DNA of 64,000 nucleotides, taken from NCBI GenBank assembly GCA_020634215.1, contig JACKCD010000029.1, forward strand, positions 1-64,000. The letters are read 5' to 3'. Position 1 is the first letter of the stretch, and every line of letters begins with the position of its first letter. The notes below the pieces were generated by a model that searched no databases, was not told where the DNA came from, and saw only the letters and a list, made by a program, of their open reading frames with translations. Positions 61,966 through 64,000 of this stretch are shown piece by piece. The stretch is from Ardenticatenaceae bacterium. Lineage in GTDB: Bacteria > Chloroflexota > Anaerolineae > Promineifilales > Promineifilaceae. Position numbers and translations under genes: made by a program.

Positions 61966-62028
61966 ATGGGGGGAAACGGCCGTTTTTTATGCTAGCGGTG
62001 CAGAGCTTTAACGGTTGGTTGAATTCTT

Positions 62029-62796
62029 ATGAACTCAGAAATGGATAAAAAGGCTCGACTATACTTTAGGGATCAGCTTAGAGAAGCTAGAGCCACAGCA
62101 TACCAAGATGCAGAGGCTTCTCAACAGATATTTTTTGTTTTAGAGCACTTGGGCATTTTCTTGCAGAAGAAAATTGAAGGGTTGCACGGTTACAAAAAGA
62201 GTATAGAAAAAGTTGCTTCAAGGTCTCCACTTTTTAATGACTTCCCACAAGAACTAAGAGAATGGCATATCCCCTTTGCAAATTTATATGATTTAGTGAG
62301 AGATGGGCGCAATGATGCTTTGCATGTGGGGGCTTATGCACGTCACTTGACTTCTCATGCGGTTCAACTTTCGTTGATTTTGGAGGATGCTCTAATGTTT
62401 GAATCTAATCGAGTTAGCGATTTTATGGTTAGAGACCCTGTTCAAGCATTTGAATGGCAGCCCTTAAGCTTTGTCCGTCAGCAAATGCTCGTGAATTCAT
62501 TCTCGTTTTTGCCAATGTTTTTACAAGAAGATTCTACTTGGTACCTCTTGTCAGATTATTCGCTTGCTCAGTATCTACGCGAACCGTCTAAAACAGAACG
62601 CAAGAAACGATTAGCAATAACTGTGGGCAGTTCTATCCAATCTAAGGCAATTAAAATAGATAAAGCAACGTGTATTATTGCTAAAACTGCTATTAATGAA
62701 GCCATGGAACAGTTTGATGGCAAACCAATTCTCGTTGTTGAAATGAATGATCAAAAAAAACTAATTGGTATTATTACTGCCTTTGATGTTCTATGA
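62029..62796 (+). CDS. HEPN-CBS fusion protein (putative nucleotide-gated RNase)
   Basis: 255 residues. The N-terminal all-helical half carries R94-N-D-A-L-H99, the R-x4-H motif (with the usual Asn after Arg) of HEPN ribonucleases, in a long helix after L-Y-D-L-V-R-D-G. Residues about 129-185 and 206-255 form a CBS pair (M-V-R-D-P; S-F-L-P-M; K-L-I-G-I-I-T-A-F-D-V-L), domains that bind adenine nucleotides. I know no named family for this fusion. The gene is much more AT-rich than its neighbours, has different codon use and no AACGGCCGTT, so it was probably acquired. A group II intron begins 35 nt after its stop. Confidence 0.65.
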   Translation: MNSEMDKKARLYFRDQLREARATAYQDAEASQQIFFVLEHLGIFLQKKIEGLHGYKKSIEKVASRSPLFNDFPQELREWHIPFANLYDLVRDGRNDALHVGAYARHLTSHAVQLSLILEDALMFESNRVSDFMVRDPVQAFEWQPLSFVRQQMLVNSFSFLPMFLQEDSTWYLLSDYSLAQYLREPSKTERKKRLAITVGSSIQSKAIKIDKATCIIAKTAINEAMEQFDGKPILVVEMNDQKKLIGIITAFDVL

Positions 62797-62831
62797 ATTG
62801 TTTTACTTGGGCATGACCTAACAATGCTTGC

Positions 62832-63544
62832 GTGCGCCGTGTCACGGCGTTGTGAATCGCACACCAAGTGTGCTGGAGGATACATATCGAGCAAAATCTC
62901 CAACCCCACCCAACTTACTTTAATCGGAAACGAAGCGGGAACCAGAGCATGTTGGGAAAGCGACTAAGTTGCGCCGTACAGCAGCAAGATGGGTTGCAAG
63001 GGGTTCTGCATAAGGCAAAAGCTAAACTGCCTGAACCTTAGTCTAGCGAGTTTATGTTGCTACAGGGAAGAACGGCTGTCACTCAGGAACGATGTTTGCG
63101 CGTTTGAGACAAACATCGCCCTGAACGAATAAACCCTGTTCTCGACGGTAGGCGGGAATCTGTAAGCGCCTAGCCGAAACGATATACGTCGGGACGCACC
63201 ACCAGCAGTGGGGTATAGACGAACGAGGTGCCTAAGTGCGGATGACGTTCACAATGTACGGAACACGGGATGGCCTAAGTGCCGAGAGGCATAGGGTCAC
63301 AGAGCAACCGTAGTAGTCCGAGACAGGGAAAGCCTGTTACATGGCGAAGGGTTGCAGGTGAATCGCATTTTCTGCCCACGTGATCGGCCTGGATAGGCGT
63401 TAAGCGCAACGACGAAAATGCAATCGGCGATACAATTGCCGACATGGTTTGCTGGAGAGCCGGATGAATTGAAAGGTTCAAGTCCGGTTCGGTGGGGGGC
63501 AAGTGGAAAAGCAGGTCATGCTGCTCGCCGCTTGCCTACCCTAT
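62832..63544 (+). ncRNA. Group II intron without ORF
   Basis: Starts GTGCG, the group II 5-prime consensus (GUGYG), and ends CCCTAT with a 3-prime AY. Domain V is the canonical 34 nt at 63457-63490: two complementary strands around a GAAA-type tetraloop, with the AGC catalytic triad at 63458-63460. Domain VI (about 63491-63544) pairs GGGCAAG with CTTGCC and leaves a bulged branch-point A at 63538, 6 nt before the end. Domain IV, which normally holds the reverse transcriptase/maturase, is only a short stem here, so the 713-nt intron encodes no protein and would need a maturase in trans. No AACGGCCGTT occurs inside. Confidence 0.88.
63457..63490 (+). ncRNA. Group II intron domain V
   Basis: 34-nt hairpin with the AGC triad near its 5-prime end, a two-base bulge region and a GAAA-type loop. 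It is the catalytic core and the strongest single piece of evidence for the intron. Confidence 0.92.
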
Positions 63545-63679
63545 GGTGGAACGATGAGATAGGTGCATTTGATTTGTTCCGTTTAACTCGCTAAGCTAAT
63601 CGGCCCATCTACAGAAAAGGCTATTAGACTTTATGTAATAGTATGGCATAAGTTTTGTAGGGAAAACTGCCGTTTTTCC

Positions 63680-63815
63680 CTAGGTTCTGTTGACATTTGG
63701 TAAAAAGAAGCAGATTTCACCGCAGAGGGCGCAAAGATCGCAGAGATTTGTCTTGTTTTCTTCGCTTTCTCTGCGTCCTTTGCGGTTCAAATTCTGAAAT
63801 GTCAACACAGCCTAG
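63680..63815. repeat. Nested inverted repeat with CGCAGAG period-9 arms
   Basis: Outer arms 63680-63698 and 63797-63815 (two mismatches) enclose inner arms 63720-63738 and 63768-63786 (16 of 19, all differences A/G and so wobble-compatible). It lies just upstream of the partial antitoxin-like gene. The remaining 63545-63679 holds a degenerate motif copy (AACTGCCGTT at 63664) and no gene. Confidence 0.8.
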
Positions 63816-63834
63816 CCAAAATTAGGAGACCTTT

Positions 63835-64000
63835 ATGACACTTCTCCTTGAAATTCAAAAAGAATTGAAGAACCTGCCTCTTGAAAAACAAAACGAGGTG
63901 CTGAATTTTGTGCTGTTTTTGCGGCAGCGCACCACGGATACGCAGCCACCAAAACAGCACTCACTCAAAAACCATTCAGCCTTTGGTTCATGGCAAGCGC
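63835..64000 (+). CDS. DUF2281-type protein, antitoxin-like (3-prime partial)
   Basis: 55 codons to the window edge, ATG 63835 with AGGAG 6 nt upstream. I-Q-K-E-L-K-N-L-P-L-E-K-Q-N-E-V-L-N-F-V-L-F-L is the amphipathic helix of DUF2281 proteins, usually followed, as here, by a flexible segment ending F-G-S-W. Such genes commonly precede a PIN-domain toxin; that partner would lie outside the window. Confidence 0.75.
   Translation, partial: MTLLLEIQKELKNLPLEKQNEVLNFVLFLRQRTTDTQPPKQHSLKNHSAFGSWQA

Larger units (their letters stand above)
1455..61984. repeat. Dispersed palindrome AACGGCCGTT (HIP1-like), about 63 copies
   Basis: Perfect copies start at 1455, 4877, 6032, 6602, 7148, 8173, 8588, 8930, 9967, 10640, 10973, 12665, 13063, 14111, 15709, 17213, 17657, 18845, 19975, 22701, 23451, 24549, 27134, 27260, 27630, 28065, 30523, 30786, 31517, 31549, 31596, 32284, 33741, 34432, 34817, 34995, 39939, 40226, 41800, 42372, 42474, 44455, 46171, 47207, 47646, 47797, 48139, 49284, 49399, 52841, 53417, 54045, 54429, 54550, 54601, 54751, 54886, 57061, 58706, 59427, 60981, 61707 and 61975. 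Near-copies (for example ACGGCCGTT or AACGGCCGTA) add about twenty. A given 10-mer is expected about 0.06 times in 64 kb at equal base composition. Counted by eye, so a few may be missed. Confidence 0.95.

Noticed and set aside
63275..63502. A 75-codon minus-strand frame within the intron considered as a maturase remnant
   Set aside because: It is antisense to the intron, overlaps domain V and has no reverse-transcriptase motif.
62820..63560. Structured RNA first considered as tmRNA or a fragment of rRNA
   Set aside because: GTGCG start, canonical 34-nt domain V and domain VI with bulged A fit a group II intron; no tRNA-like acceptor or tag ORF is present.

Overview
The window looks like chromosomal DNA from a Chloroflexota (Chloroflexi) bacterium, probably of the Anaerolineae-like lineages. 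This is inferred from gene content, not from a marker-gene search: very large secreted multidomain proteins, a SARP/NB-ARC/TPR regulator, a TRAP transporter, RNase Y, separate corrinoid methyltransferase modules, a 4-hydroxybutyryl-CoA dehydratase-like flavoprotein, a LinB-like haloalkane dehalogenase, and frequent TTG starts. The left edge cuts a GH16 protein and the right edge cuts a DUF2281-type gene.

Layout. 1-5282: secreted GH16 glucanase and htpG. 5462-20053: a 4761-residue secreted/cell-surface protein preceded by a small gene, with a divergent SARP regulator at 20104-23058. 23196-33950: mixed housekeeping and accessory genes, including selB, a coiled-coil protein, a GT4 glycosyltransferase, haloalkane dehalogenase, a GxxExxY protein, an AbfD-like dehydratase, a DUF4258/YgiT toxin-antitoxin-like pair, DinB, and a metY-CoA-binding pair. 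34135-39841: a GH65 glycoside phosphorylase and a TRAP transporter (dctP, and dctQM on the other strand). 40011-47033: a methyl-transfer operon. It has a RACo-like reactivase, a corrinoid protein, a homocysteine-methyltransferase domain protein, MetV- and MetF-like proteins, and a methyl-THF:corrinoid methyltransferase. Together these resemble a methionine synthase taken apart into single-domain proteins. 47091-61965: VOC protein, amidinotransferase, P450, peptidase T, rhomboid, class V aminotransferase, a membrane protein, rny, recX-recA, GNAT, acyl-CoA synthetase and an alpha/beta hydrolase. 62029-64000: an AT-rich accessory end with a HEPN-CBS fusion, an ORF-less group II intron and a partial antitoxin-like gene.

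Two DNA-level systems overlie the genes. First, the palindrome AACGGCCGTT occurs about 63 times (chance expectation well below 1), in genes in all three reading frames and between genes. At many copies the sequence switches from G-rich on the 5-prime side to C-rich on the 3-prime side. It recalls HIP1 of cyanobacteria. Second, many intergenic gaps hold an inverted repeat whose arms are short tandem repeats of period 7 or 9. The families differ in sequence but share this design, recalling cyanobacterial STRR repeats. One pair of such arms brackets a GxxExxY gene. Both signals are lacking or scarce in the AT-rich right-hand end, which supports later acquisition of that segment.
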